Source of the DNA: Eurosta solidaginis
Lineage: Eukaryota; Arthropoda; Insecta; Diptera; Tephritidae
NCBI RefSeq assembly: GCF_040869045.1
Contig: NC_090320.1
Span: forward strand, 117,127,112 to 117,191,111
DNA: 64,000 bases
Reading direction: 5' to 3'
The notes below the pieces were generated by a model, which was given only the letters and a program-made list of their open reading frames with translations, was not told where the DNA came from and did not search any database. Below, one piece after another: positions 1-10,560 of the stretch; positions within the stretch are counted from its first letter, which is position 1; the number at the start of each line of letters is the position of its first letter. The position numbers and the translations under genes are program-made.

Positions 1-51
1 ATTCAGGAAACAGCATCGCTTCTGTGTAAGCCAGCGTTCAAAGCACGCCGT

Positions 52-882
52 GTGGAGGTAGAAAGGCCAGACTGGGTGAACACAATATTGGAGGCGCTGA
101 AAGGATCGCAAAAGCGGAGTGAAAGAGTTATCAAATGCTTCAAATGCGGGAAGCCCGTTCACATTGCACGTCATTGCGATCTTGATCTTAGTGGTTTCAA
201 CAGCATGGGTGGTCTTAATAACAAAGCTGGAGGGGATGAGCAAGAGCGAGTAAAATGTAGAGATCGAGAGCTAGCTCCAGCTATTGAATGTCATGTGATA
301 TCTGTGTCGCAAATTCGAAGCAAATCAAGCAGTCTTGCCGTCAGAGGGAATGTTGATGGCAAAGAACGTGTGCTGACTGTAGACACGGGCGCATCTCATT
401 CCTTGATTCGATCTGATTTGGTCAACAGTAGAGTAAAGACATTACCTGGAGCAAGGTTGCGTACGGTCAGTGACGAGTATAACCAAGTTCGGGGAGAAGT
501 CATCTGTGAAATCTTAATTGGGAAGGCCATGGTTCTACACAAATTCGTTGTGGCGGAGATTGTTGATGAAGTCATATTGGGAGTAGACTTCTTAGTTGAC
601 CATGACATCAGAATCGATATGCAGAGAAGGGTTATGCGTTATAAGAACCAGGATGTGCCACTTGTCTTCAGTTTGGAGAAAGGGTTCAGCAGCAATCGAG
701 TACTGGTGGAGAAGACTCGACAAATACCACGAAAGCTAAAGGTAAAGGTTGATGGATCGAATGGGCCAAATAAAGCGAAATCAAAAGTACCTGCGAGAGA
801 AACACTGGCGTTGACAAAACCAAATGGACGCACAAAAACGAATACGAGGGTAGTTTCAAGCCAGGGCGCACTACTGTTGTGA
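52..882 (+). pseudogene. Gag nucleocapsid plus aspartic protease fragment (copy A)
   Basis: The 276-residue frame carries a CX2CX4HX4C zinc knuckle near residues 29-42 (CFKCGKPVHIARHC). This is the nucleic-acid-binding motif of Gag. A retropepsin active site follows near residues 110-120 (VDTGASHS), then the flap and the second hydrophobic block (VILGVDFLVDHDI). The reading is open to the left of its ATG, so this is the C-terminal half of a Gag-Pol polyprotein rather than a separate gene. It stops soon after the protease, where the RT-to-integrase-core part of pol is missing. The homologous frame at 4617-5447 differs at a few codons (Pro/Leu in the knuckle, Leu/Phe and Ser/Arg after the protease motif). 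Confidence 0.85.
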
Positions 883-947
883 AATGTCGGAACGATACTG
901 ATTATGCAAAGCCAATCCGTCAAGCGCAAGCTCTGTGAAGTAGTTCA

Positions 948-1265
948 TTGGCCAAAGAACAGAGTGTGAGGGAACGGCCCAGGGTAATGAGTAGAAAGAT
1001 GAAACACAGGTACGATGAGAACAAAAATTCGGAAGGTTTCTTGGAGGGAGATTTGGTACTGTTATACAACCCTCACCGGCGGAAGGTTGTTCCATCCAAA
1101 TTTCGGTGCAGTTGGGAAGGCTTATACAAAGTGGTGAAGAGGATCAGTGATACCATCTACCACATACAAACCATTGGGAAACCAAGAAATAGAAGGGTGG
1201 TTCATTTGGAGAGGCTAGCAGCGATTAGATCAGGAGATTTGTCTTATCGGGACTATCAGACTTAG
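948..1265 (+). pseudogene. Integrase C-terminal domain fragment (copy A)
   Basis: About 105 residues end with the sequence order typical of Ty3/gypsy integrase C-termini: a basic RYDENKN-type segment, GDLVLLYNP, then WEGLYKVVKR and a strand-rich tail. The domain binds DNA non-specifically during integration. A TGA at about 936-938 separates it from the protease frame; copy B has CGA here and stays open. It ends at a TAG immediately before the purine-rich tract and LTR, the expected place for the end of pol. Confidence 0.75.
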
Positions 1266-1276
1266 GTGGAGGGCAG

Positions 1277-1831
1277 TGTGACGAATATTAGCAACACTAA
1301 TCACTATCATCTCTAAGCCGATACTAAGCAGTGACTTGTATGTACATAAACAAATCAATCATTATGTCTACACATATGTACATGCTATCAGCGGAGATAT
1401 GCTCACAAAAGTATGCAATCATCAGCAAAGTATTTCTCACATATACACATGCATATATCTGAGATGCTCAGTGGTGCTCGGTGGAAGTATCACTCACATA
1501 TACACGCGCATGCGAGAAGCTATAAACGTGCATCTGTAGTTTATAGCTGATGAGTTTATAGCTGGTAAACAAGTAGTAAATTCTAGAAGAAGAAAGGCCT
1601 AGAAGTATGCGAACGAGACATCACAGAGTATAAAAGGAGTTAAAGCTGAGTAAGCAGTAATCAGTTAGATTTAAGCAAGATATTGGTTGTGAAGTATCAG
1701 TGTTATTGTGAAGTATTTTAATAAAGGCCATTTTGCATTATTGAATATTGGAGCTATTTTATTCAACAGTTTAGCGATACGAACGTTAGCAGAAGGTCGC
1801 AAATAAGCGGAGTTTCACTAAATTCGTTGCA
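1277..1831 (+). repeat. 3' LTR of gypsy copy A (555 bp)
   Basis: It begins TGTGACGAAT after a purine-rich tract and ends TTCGTTGCA, imperfectly complementary ends. A TATA-like box (GTATAAAAGG) lies near 1629 and a polyadenylation signal (AATAAA) near 1721. The LTR is followed by ATAT, the same tetranucleotide that flanks copy B. It matches 5842-6396 along its whole length and is related to the solo LTR at 42415-43031. Confidence 0.85.
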
Positions 1832-1835
1832 ATAT

Positions 1836-2175
1836 ATTCCGCCCCAGTCAGATATTTCTATATATATAAAACATGCTTCCCTGGTGAGGTATTTTCTTTG
1901 TCTAGGTCTGTTGATTCTGTCATCGCGGCTGGTGATTTTAATTTGCCTTTTGTGTCTTGGAATCTTATTGATGGTTTGTTAGTGCCCACATCATCTTGCG
2001 ATATATTCTATGAATTTCTAAATGCCTTTACAGATATTGGCCTCTATCAACTGAATAGGATTCATTATGAATTGAATATGGTAAATGCTTAGACTTAATT
2101 TTTTCAGATGACTCGTCGAATTGTTCAGTGAGTCGATGCGATCCAATAGTTCTGACCGAAGATGTATACCATCCG
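1836..2175 (+). pseudogene. LINE-A endonuclease C-terminal fragment, duplicated copy
   Basis: Translation gives the AAGDFNLPFVSW block, the conserved GDFN motif of the apurinic-like endonuclease domain of non-LTR retrotransposons. It is the same sequence as 6401-6740 and breaks off at about 2175, where the two copies diverge abruptly. The break marks the right junction of a 4565-bp tandem duplication. Confidence 0.75.
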
Positions 2176-2782
2176 GCATCTGTCGCAGAATGGATGTGAA
2201 AATTGGACTTGTTTGATGGCAATGCTGCCATAGTGTCATCTATACCTGCCATAGTGTAGATCTATACAACGAGCTTTGGCAGTTGTCTAAATTTTTTCTT
2301 TCTACTATTCTAATTAAAAATTTTTTTCAATTAAGAAAAAATTTATTATAACAATAATAATGATAAAAAAAACATCAAAAAAAAAATAAAATAAAAAATA
2401 ATCAATCAAAATTGTGTCTGATAATACTTTAGTACACAGACAATTGACGAATGCAGGAAAAGAGTAAAATTGTAATTCGCGCGCTTTTGTTAGTGGCATT
2501 AATACAAGACAGTATTGTTAAATACATTTCTTTTCACTTTGGAATTGCTTCCTCCAAATTAGCTTGCTTCAAGTTGACTAACAGATGTCGATAAAAACTC
2601 TCTCGTGAGAGTTTCATTTAAAATTCGTGTGTTTGCATCTGACTACAGCAAACTGTTCAACGCTGCGCTGTGGCCAACCAACGTAATTATTAAACCCTTC
2701 CGTTTTTTTTTTCCGAAGCCGGAGAAAATCCTGTAGTGTCGTAGACTTAACTAATTCCCTAAACAATTGTCCTAACGAGCAA
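2176..2782. other. AT-rich stretch without a recognised gene, probable LINE-A 5' region at its end
   Basis: A very AT-rich run occupies about 2290-2420. The last 40 or so bases read in frame into the LINE-A endonuclease at 2783, so the right part is probably LINE-A 5' sequence. I recognise nothing else here. Confidence 0.4.
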
Positions 2783-3129
2783 TTGCCTCTAAATTTGTCA
2801 GACAATACCACTCTCTGTGTTTATTATCAGAATGTTAGGGGTCTTAATACTAAATTAGTGGATATTTTCGTACAAAGTTATGACTTCAGTTACGAAGTAC
2901 TGATTCTTACCGAGACATGGCTGAAACCATTGGTGTTTAATTTTGAAATTTTATCGGATTATTATGAAATCTTTAGGAAAGATCGTCTAAACAGAGTTGG
3001 TGGTGGAGTGTTGATTGCCGTGCATACCAAGTTTTCTGCGGAGGAAATGTATTTTGCGGACTCTAATGATGTTGAGTTCTTTTGCGTGAGAGTATAACAG
3101 TTACCTATTTACAAATGTTTTGTAGTATT
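2783..3129 (+). pseudogene. LINE-A endonuclease N-terminal fragment
   Basis: The frame encodes YYQNVRGLNTK, then LTETWLKP and GGGVLIAV, the first motifs of the endonuclease/exonuclease/phosphatase fold that nicks target DNA in CR1/Jockey-type LINEs. There is no convincing ATG. Coding stops where a gypsy LTR begins at 3134. The rest of the domain (GDFN block) resumes on the far side at 6401, so this one LINE was split by the LTR-element insertion. Confidence 0.8.
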
Positions 3130-3133
3130 ATAT

Positions 3134-3568
3134 TGTGACAAATATTAGCAACTCTAAGGGTTACTATCATCTCTAAGCCGATACTTAGCAGTGACTTGTA
3201 TGTACATAAACAAATCAATCATTATGTCTACACATATGTACATGCCAGCAGTGGAGAGATGCTCACAAAAGTATGCAATCATCAGCAAAGTATTTCTCAC
3301 ATATACACATGCATATATCTGAGATGCTCGCAAAAGTAGGCAATTATCGGTGGAAGTATCACTCACATATACACGCGCATATGAGAATCTATAAACGTGC
3401 ATCTGTAGTTTATAGCTGGTAAACAAGTAGTAAATTCTAGAAGTAGAAAAGCCTAGAAGTATGCGAACGAGACATCACAGAGTATAAAAGGAGTTAAAGC
3501 TGAGTAAGCAGTAATCATTCTGATTTAAGCAAGCTATTGGTTGTGAAGTATCAGTGTTATTGTGAAGT
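3134..3568 (+). repeat. 5' LTR of gypsy copy B, truncated
   Basis: It matches the first part of the 3' LTR (5842 onwards) but stops at about 3568, some 120 bp short of the LTR end. It runs straight into gag coding sequence. The TATA-like box near 3483 is kept. The AATAAA region, the LTR terminus and the primer-binding site are missing, so the copy could not be reverse transcribed. Confidence 0.8.
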
Positions 3569-4566
3569 ACTTCGAACTTCACGCACTGCTACGAGAGGTA
3601 TTGGAGTTGGAAGGAATTAATGTGGACGAGTGTGTCTTTTATCCTGATGTGGAAGAGCCAGCGACTAAAATGGAGGAGAAGATAGAGACTCCGAATCCAT
3701 TGACAAGTGTTGACACTAACGCGATACTAGCAGTTTTGAAGCAAATGTCGTCACAAATATCAACCGATATGGCATTTCAACTGGAAGAACAGAAGAAATA
3801 TATGGCCTCCCAACTGGAATCACAGGAGACACGACAAGAAGCACGTTTTTCAGAAATGTCGTCACAAATAACATCGAAGATTGAAGCACAAGAAACGCGT
3901 ATTTCAGAAATGTCGACACAGATTTTATCCAAGATTGAAGCACAGGAGGAGCGCTTATCATTGCAGGTGGCACAAATGTCTTCGCAGTTAGAAGCACAGA
4001 ATACAAAAATTGTACAGCTCGAGGACAAACTGGATACCGAGATAGAAGCTTTGAGAGGTCGTATACAGGAGTTGCAAATAAATCGCCCAGCAGTTTCAGC
4101 GAGTAATCCAAAGGTAAAGACACCATCCTTTGATGGTTGTGTTCATTTCCAGGCCTTTAAGCTACAGTTTGAGAAGACCGCAGCAGTGAACAACTGGAAT
4201 GCCGAAGATAAAGTTGCAGCTCTATTCGTAGCATTGAAGGGGCCAGCAGCCGAAATCCTACAGACGATTATCGAAGGGGAGTGGAACAACTATGAAGCAT
4301 TGATGGTTGCTGTGGAACGACGTTACGGAAGCGAACACAGGAAGCAAATCTACCAAATAGAATTGCGAAACCGCTGCCAAAAGTTTAACGAGACTTTGCA
4401 GGAGTTTGCCTCGGACATTGAAAGATTGGCTCATCTTGCAAATGCGGACGCACCCGTGGAATACACTGAAAGGGTAAAAATCCAGAGCTTTATAAATGGC
4501 ATACGGGACGAGCGACATACGCAAACCAAAAACCTACATTCACAGAAACGGTATCACATGCTCTGA
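3562..4566 (+). pseudogene. Gag capsid region (copy B)
   Basis: About 334 residues with a repetitive coiled-coil-like segment (repeats of the type QMSSQI / KIEAQE, residues about 60-165). A capsid-like Gag domain follows: a Phe/Trp-containing block, LFVALKGPAAEIL, then an ERRYGSEHRKQ-type segment and FINGIRDE. This is the Gag particle-forming region of Ty3/gypsy elements. The reading enters directly from LTR sequence without an ATG, so the natural N-terminus is lost. A frameshift near 4515-4530 breaks the link to the nucleocapsid frame starting upstream of 4617. Confidence 0.8.
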
Positions 4567-4616
4567 TTCAGGAAACAGCATCGGTTCTGTGTAAGCCAGC
4601 GTTCAAAGCACGCCGT

Positions 4617-5447
4617 ATGGAGGTAGAAAGGCCAGACTGGGTGAACACAATATTGGAGGCGCTGAAAGGATCGCAAAAGCGGAGTGAAAGAGTTATCAAA
4701 TGCTTCAAATGCGGGAAGCTCGTTCACATTGCACGTCATTGCGATCTTGATCTTAGTGGTTTCAACAGCATGGGTGGTCTTAATAACAAAGCTGGAGGGG
4801 ATGAGCAAGAGCGAGTAAAATGTAGAGATCGAGAGCTAGCTCCAGCTATTGAATGTCATGTGATATCTGTGTCGCAAATTCGAAGCAAATCAAGCAGTCT
4901 TGCCGTCAGAGGGAATGTTGATGGCAAAGAACGTGTGCTGACTGTAGACACGGGCGCATCTCATTCCTTCATTCGATCTGATTTGGTCAACAGGAGAGTA
5001 AAGACATTACCTGGAGCAAGGTTGCGTACGGTCAGTGACGAGTATAACCAAGTTCGGGGAGAAGTCATCTGTGAAATCTTAATTGGGAAGGCCATGGTTC
5101 TACACAAATTCGTTGTGGCGGAGATTGTTGATGAAGTCATATTGGGAGTAGACTTCTTAGTTGACCATGACATCAGAATCGATATGCAGAGAAGGGTTAT
5201 GCGTTATAAGAACCAGGATGTGCCACTTGTCTTCAGTTTGGAGAAAGGGTTCAGCAGCAATCGAGTACTGGTGGAGAAGACTCGACAAATACCACGAAAG
5301 CTAAAGGTAAAGGTTGATGGATCGAATGGGCCAAATAAAGCGAAATCAAAAGTACCTGCGAGAGAAACACTGGCGTTGACAAAACCAAATGGACGCACAA
5401 AAACGAATACGAGGGTAGTTTCAAGCCAGGGCGCACTACTGTTGTGA
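4617..5447 (+). pseudogene. Gag nucleocapsid plus aspartic protease (copy B)
   Basis: Homologue of 52-882. The CX2CX4HX4C knuckle reads CFKCGKLVHIARHC, and the retropepsin motif VDTGASHS lies about 80 residues further on. It continues Gag in a frame different from 3562-4566, showing an indel. After the VILGVDFLVDHDI block the frame drifts into low-similarity sequence and stops where the RT-coding part should begin. Confidence 0.85.
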
Positions 5448-5830
5448 AATGTCGGAACGATACTGATTATGAAAAGCCAATCCGTCAAGCGCAAGCTCTG
5501 CGAAGTAGTTCATTGGCCAAAGAACAGAGTGTGAGGGAACGGCCCAGGGTAATGAGTAGAAAGATGAAACACAGGTACGATGAGAACAAAAATTCGGAAG
5601 GTTTCTTGGAGGGAGATTTGGTACTGTTATACAACCCTCACCGGCGGAAAGTTGTTCCATCCAAATTTCGGTGCAGTTGGGAAGGCTTATACAAAGTGGT
5701 GAAGAGGATCAGTGATACCATCTACCACATACAAACCATTGGGAAACCAAGAAATAGAAGGGTGGTTCATTTGGAGAGGCTAGCAGCGATTAGATCAGGA
5801 GATTTGTCTTATCGGGACTATCAGACTTAG
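5444..5830 (+). pseudogene. Integrase C-terminal domain (copy B)
   Basis: 128 residues, the same domain as 948-1265 but open for about 35 more residues upstream because the in-frame TGA of copy A is CGA here. It shows GDLVLLYNP and WEGLYKVVKR motifs and ends in a TAG just before the 3' LTR. The integrase zinc finger and DDE core are absent, so it cannot act as an integrase. Confidence 0.75.
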
Positions 5831-5841
5831 GTGGAGGGCAG

Positions 5842-6396
5842 TGTGACGAATATTAGCAACACTAATCACTATCATCTCTAAGCCGATACTAAGCAGTGAC
5901 TTGTATGTACATAAACAAATCAATCATTATGTCTACACATATGTACATGCTATCAGCGGAGATATGCTCACAAAAGTATGCAATCATCAGCAAAGTATTT
6001 CTCACATATACACATGCATATATCTGAGATGCTCAGTGGTGCTCGGTGGAAGTATCACTCACATATACACGCGCATGCGAGAAGCTATAAACGTGCATCT
6101 GTAGTTTATAGCTGATGAGTTTATAGCTGGTAAACAAGTAGTAAATTCTAGAAGAAGAAAGGCCTAGAAGTATGCGAACGAGACATCACAGAGTATAAAA
6201 GGAGTTAAAGCTGAGTAAGCAGTAATCAGTTAGATTTAAGCAAGATATTGGTTGTGAAGTATCAGTGTTATTGTGAAGTATTTTAATAAAGGCCATTTTG
6301 CATTATTGAATATTGGAGCTATTTTATTCAACAGTTTAGCGATACGAACGTTAGCAGAAGGTCGCAAATAAGCGGAGTTTCACTAAATTCGTTGCA
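5842..6396 (+). repeat. 3' LTR of gypsy copy B (555 bp)
   Basis: Complete LTR beginning TGTGACGAAT, with a TATA-like box near 6194 and AATAAA near 6286, ending TTCGTTGCA and followed by the ATAT duplication. Nearly identical to 1277-1831. Confidence 0.88.
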
Positions 6397-6400
6397 ATAT

Positions 6401-7564
6401 ATTCCGCCCCAGTCAGATATTTCTATATATATAAAACATGCTTCCCTGGTGAGGTATTTTCTTTGTCTAGGTCTGTTGATTCTGTCATCGCGGCTGGTGA
6501 TTTTAATTTGCCTTTTGTGTCTTGGAATCTTATTGATGGTTTGTTAGTGCCCACATCATCTTGCGATATATTCTATGAATTTCTAAATGCCTTTACAGAT
6601 ATTGGCCTCTATCAAGTGAATAGGATTCATTATGAATTGAATATGGTAAATGCTTAGACTTAATTTTTTCAGATGACTCGTCGAATTGTTCAGTGAGTCG
6701 ATGCGATCCAATAGTTCTGACCGAAGATGTATACCATCCGGCTCTGGCTTTATACTTCGATTATCTCCATGCACCGGAGCGTAGAACTATTACGAATGTG
6801 TGTTCTTGACGGTTTCTTTTCAGGAAGGCTAATCTGTCTCTGCTTATTGATGAGGTTTCCAAAATTTCTTGGCCCGCCTACGATGGAGATGTCGAAAGTA
6901 GTTGTACACAGTTTAACAATGCTTTATATGCGATATCTCACAAATGCGTACCTATAACTAACACCTCTTCAGCAATTCCAACTTCTACTTGGAGCTCTAA
7001 AGAACTCAAATATCTTAAAAATCGAAAAACGCGTTCTTTTAAGAGATTCAAATTAGCCGGATCAAGATGTGACTATACGGCATACTCCATTCTACGTCAC
7101 AGGTACAATAGGCTACAGAGAAGATGTTTTGCGGATTACTTAAAAAAGATTAAGCATAAAATTTCCTCTAATCCAAAGTCGTTTTATTCGTTCGTGAACT
7201 CGAAAAGAAAAATCAAAAGGTTTCAAACCGTAATGAAGTTTAACGATCTAAGTTCTAATGATGACAATGAAACTGCCAATATGTTTGCCACCTTTAAATC
7301 TAATTACTCCACTGCCTATGGCTCCCCGCCATTGAATTATCCATTCAAACTGTCCTCGCTTAATTCATCATTTGTTCCGTATATTCATACGGAAGGCTTA
7401 TTAAGACATCTGGAAAACCTAAAAATTGTTTGCTCTAGCGGACCTGATGAAATCCCATCTCTTGTGCTAAAAACGTGTGCTGAATTCCTGTATAAACAAC
7501 TTACATGTCTTCTTAACGCAAGGGATATTTCCCAGAAAGTGGAAAGAGTCTTTTATAACAATAT
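6401..7564 (+). pseudogene. LINE-A endonuclease C-terminus to start of RT
   Basis: This resumes the LINE-A endonuclease after the gypsy insertion (AAGDFNLPFVSW). It continues through the linker, with SNPKSFYSFVNSKR near 7165-7205, and reaches the first RT block (SGPDEIPSLVLK, near 7435-7470). A frameshift near 7500 moves the reading to QGIFPRKWKESFITI. At about 7565 the sequence switches abruptly to an unrelated I-type RT. Several stops and frame changes show it is dead. Confidence 0.78.
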
Positions 7565-8510
7565 CTTGGATACCAGTATCATCCCCCATAATTGGAAAAT
7601 TGCCACCATTATTCCAATACCAAAGCCAAATAAGAACTCTCTTTCAACCGACGAGTACCGCCACATTTCACTTCTCCCGTGTCTTTCCAAAGTTATGGAA
7701 AAGATAGTGGCAAATCGAATCGCATGGTTCACTGAAACACAACACCTCATCGAATCCAATCAAGTTGCTTTTAGACCCAACAGAGGCTGCACTGACGCTC
7801 TCCTCCACATTGATTTTTTTGTTACAAAAGCCCTCTCAGCCCGTAACCATGTATCCATTCTTTCGCTAGATTTCGAGAAAGCCTTCGATCGAATTGGCCC
7901 TCATGTAATCTTAAACCGCCTCCGCTCATGGGGAGTAGGCCCAAAAATATTTCACTTGGTTAAATCCCACCTAACTAATCGAAAGTTTCGAGTAAAAATT
8001 AGAAATGTATTCTCCGATGTATACCCACTGGAAAATGGTATCCCCCAGGGCTCACCATTATCAGTGATCCTGTTCAGCATAGCATTCAATGAAATAAGCA
8101 ACATAATACAATCTAATAGTGCTGTAGAACATTGCCTTTGTGCAGACGATGTGTATATACTCTGCAAAAGAAGCAACAACATAGAAACCAAGTTAATCTT
8201 CAAAAACTTAATAAAGGATATCATAGACTGGGGCGATTACTCCGGTGCCATGATATCCTTAGAAAAAACTAAGAACTTTCACATATGTAGAAAACACTCA
8301 TGCGATTTTCACAGCAATATTTTGACAATAAATAACGTAGAGATCGAAAATGTAAGGAGACTAAAAATCTTAGGTATCACATTCTCCCATAATTATAAGT
8401 GGATAAGTCACTTTACTAATTTTAAAAAAGTATTAGCTGCCAGAATTAACATTATTACGTACCTTGCTAGTAAAAATGCCATGTACGCATTAATACTCTT
8501 ATATACTTAA
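7565..8510 (+). pseudogene. Reverse transcriptase of the I-type LINE
   Basis: RT motifs in order: WKIATIIPIPKPNK, ISLLPCLSKVMEKIV, FRPNRGCTDAL, LSLDFEKAFDRI (first catalytic Asp), GIPQGSPLS and LCADDVYIL (the catalytic xADD box). The catalytic acidic residues are intact. A stop at 8508 precedes a continuing thumb/connection region (8522-8767) in another frame, so the copy is inactivated downstream. The first 110 or so residues of the open frame that runs into this region belong to LINE-A. Confidence 0.82.
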
Positions 8511-8521
8511 CAAAAACGTTA

Positions 8522-9780
8522 GTGCTTAGCAAAATTGACTATGGGCTCTTCCTATTTTGGAACTCTCCTAAATCAGCCATCAATATTATAAAGACAACAT
8601 ACCACCAAGCAGCACGAGCAAGCGTCTACGCATTTCGTACAACGCCCAAAAAAAACATCTTAGCTGAAGCCGGCTTACCAACTTTCGAAGAAAGAATATA
8701 CCAAGTCCATGCAAGACTCGTACCCAAACTCCTCATTCCAACCAACTCGATTGTCGTTATGACATAAAAAATATTATCTGCGGGAAAGGACATCAAAGAT
8801 TTCCTTCTACCATGAATCATATACTTGAAATCGCCATAAAGCTGGAGTTACCAAACCCAGTGGAGAACTAGCAAGCACAAAACCCAACATGGCAAATCAA
8901 AAAAACATCATGTGACTTTTCTCTATCTAAATTTAAAAAAAAGTTGTACGACACCAGAAGTTTTCCACACTATGTTCCAAGAGCGTAAAGAATACTACGA
9001 AGCACAAAACTGGACCTTGTGGTTCACAGGCGGTTCAAAATTAGACCAACTACCGGCGAGTTTCGCAGTAGTAGACACAAATGGTGGCCCCTTAGGGTGC
9101 AAACCCTACTGGACTGCGCGTCTGTTTTCACTGCAGAAGCAGTCGCAATCAGCTGCGCAATATCTATGGCGTCAGAAAACAACTATAAAACCCTCATATG
9201 CACCGACAGCAAGTCTGTCTTACAAGCTGCTCAAAACCCACTATCAGACTACGACGATAAGCAGAATTAGAGATGCACTCATTGACAAAGAGGCAACAAT
9301 ACGCCTACTTTGGATACCAGGCCACATCAATATACATAGAAAAGAAATGGCAGACAGAGCAGCAAAATTAGCTTCAAAAACCCCAGAAACAAAAAACGAC
9401 ACATGCGAAAGAAAAGACATGCGCACCACAATTAAATGACACCTACACGCCAAAATAAAACGAGAATGGCAAGACTACACGCACCATCATCACACTGCCA
9501 TAAACAGAGAATTTACAACTCCAAAAAACCCGACCGGCATTTCGAAATCGCGCACAAAACTTTTCACGTCTACGCCTTGGCCATACTGTGGACACCCATG
9601 CACATCTCCTTACCGGTGAACCAGCGCCAGTCTGCGCACACTGCGGCGATACCATGTCATTAAAACACATATTCATAGACTGCCCTGCTTTAATAGATGT
9701 CAGAAACCAATACCTCAAAAAAAAAACTGGACTGAACTCCTAAAAAATGCAACCATTAAGAATATTACCTCTATCTACGA
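8522..9780 (+). pseudogene. RNase H and C-terminal domain of the I-type LINE, broken
   Basis: RNase H motifs are spread over frames. WTLWFTGGSK lies near 9010-9040, where the first catalytic Asp of the usual TDGS is Gly. TAEAVAI and ICTDSKSVLQA are in a second frame near 9136-9235, and WIPGHINIHRKEMADRA (about 9310-9360) is back in the first frame. The Cys/His motif follows. At least three frame changes are needed to read through. Confidence 0.75.
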
Positions 9781-10029
9781 CTTCATAAGACACATCAGAG
9801 CCTGAGTTTGAGTGATCTAAAAGTTTATTTTTACATTAATGTATATACGTATATACTATTTTTACTTATATATTATATATCTACACCTAGCTTTTTTTAT
9901 ATAATGCAACCTAGTAAACTTTACATATAATATTTCTCAAAGAGCTGATAGCCCTGGCAGATAATGCTCCTTTAATGTTAACATGTTAATTTAATTAATT
10001 TGTTAATAAATAATAATAATAATAATAAA

Positions 10030-10200
10030 TAGCTACTTTTTCAAAAATTAATTAAATGTAGTAATTCATAATTACATTACAAATCTTAATCATAATCTCT
10101 GGAAATATGAAAGTTTTGATTTGCATCTGTTAACAATAAAACGTGCGATATGATTGTGCGTGGTTGTGGTGTTGATTATTTATGCTGTATGTAAATATGT
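10030..10200. other. No recognised feature
   Basis: AT-rich DNA between the I-type LINE tail and the SINE. No coding signal or repeat recognised. Confidence 0.4.
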
Positions 10201-10560
10201 GGCCGCCGTGGTGTGATGGTAGCGTGCTCCGCCTGCCACACCGGAGATCCTGGGTTCACGCCCCGGGCAAAGCTATATCAAAAATCTTAGAAACAAGTTT
10301 TTTCAATTAGAAGAAAATTTTTCTAAGCGGGTTCGCCCCTCGGCAGTGTTTGGCAAGCACTCCGAGTGTATTTCTGCCATGAAAAGCTCTCAGTGAAAAG
10401 TCATCTGCCTTGCAGATGTCGTTCGGAGTCGGCATAAAACAAGTAGGTCCCATCCAGCCAATTTGTAGGTAAAATAAGAGGAGCACGACGCAAATTGGAA
10501 GAGAAGCTCGGCCTTAAAACTCTTCGGAGGTTATCGCGCCTTACATTTATTATATTTATT
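10201..10560 (+). mobile_element. tRNA-Gly-derived SINE
   Basis: The head resembles a tRNA-Gly(GCC). A box-A-like segment (GTGGTGTGATGGTAGCG) is followed by an anticodon arm CTCCG...CGGAG around CTGCCAC, then a box-B-like GGTTCACGCCC. These are internal RNA polymerase III promoter boxes. A tRNA-unrelated body follows, with several short self-complementary parts (for example CATCTGCC...GCAGATG), and it ends at an ATTTATT-rich tail. It has no protein-coding capacity; such elements depend on LINE enzymes for mobility. Confidence 0.75.

Larger units (their letters stand above)
1..1831 (+). mobile_element. Ty3/gypsy element copy A, 3' portion (runs off the left edge)
   Basis: This is the 3' part of a Ty3/gypsy LTR retrotransposon: nucleocapsid zinc knuckle, aspartic protease, then directly the integrase C-terminal domain, a purine-rich tract (about 1265-1276) and a full 3' LTR. 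RT, RNase H and the integrase core are absent, so the copy is deleted internally and non-autonomous. It is nearly identical to 4566-6396 (constant offset 4565), with only scattered substitutions. The LTR is followed by ATAT and then by LINE-A endonuclease sequence, exactly as in copy B. This argues for one insertion that was later duplicated as a segment. Confidence 0.85.
3134..6396 (+). mobile_element. Ty3/gypsy element copy B, deleted, inserted in LINE-A
   Basis: It is bounded by LTR ends TGTGACA (3134) and TTCGTTGCA (6396) and flanked by ATAT on both sides (3130-3133 and 6397-6400), a 4-bp target-site duplication. Order: truncated 5' LTR, gag without its 5' end, nucleocapsid and protease, integrase C-terminus, 3' LTR. 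Two deletions are visible. One removes the end of the 5' LTR, the primer-binding site and the gag start (junction near 3568). The other removes RT, RNase H and most of integrase (near 5440). The element sits in a LINE-A endonuclease whose halves flank it. Confidence 0.9.
7565..10029 (+). mobile_element. I-type LINE, 5'-truncated, with TAA-repeat tail
   Basis: A non-LTR retrotransposon fragment lacking ORF1, endonuclease and the RT start. It carries RT, an RNase H domain, a C-terminal Cys/His motif (CAHCGDTMSLKHIFIDC, about 9630-9685) and a 3' end of repeated TAA (about 10004-10029). That order and tail are those of the I clade. It is fused to LINE-A at about 7565, as expected for a 5'-truncated insertion into LINE-A, although I see no LINE-A continuation after the tail. 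Confidence 0.82.

Noticed and set aside
3562..3620. GTG at 3562 as a start codon for Gag
   Set aside because: In a fly Gag would start at ATG. The frame simply enters from truncated LTR sequence.
10201..10275. A functional tRNA-Gly gene
   Set aside because: The anticodon loop is too long and the tRNA-unrelated SINE body follows without a terminator.
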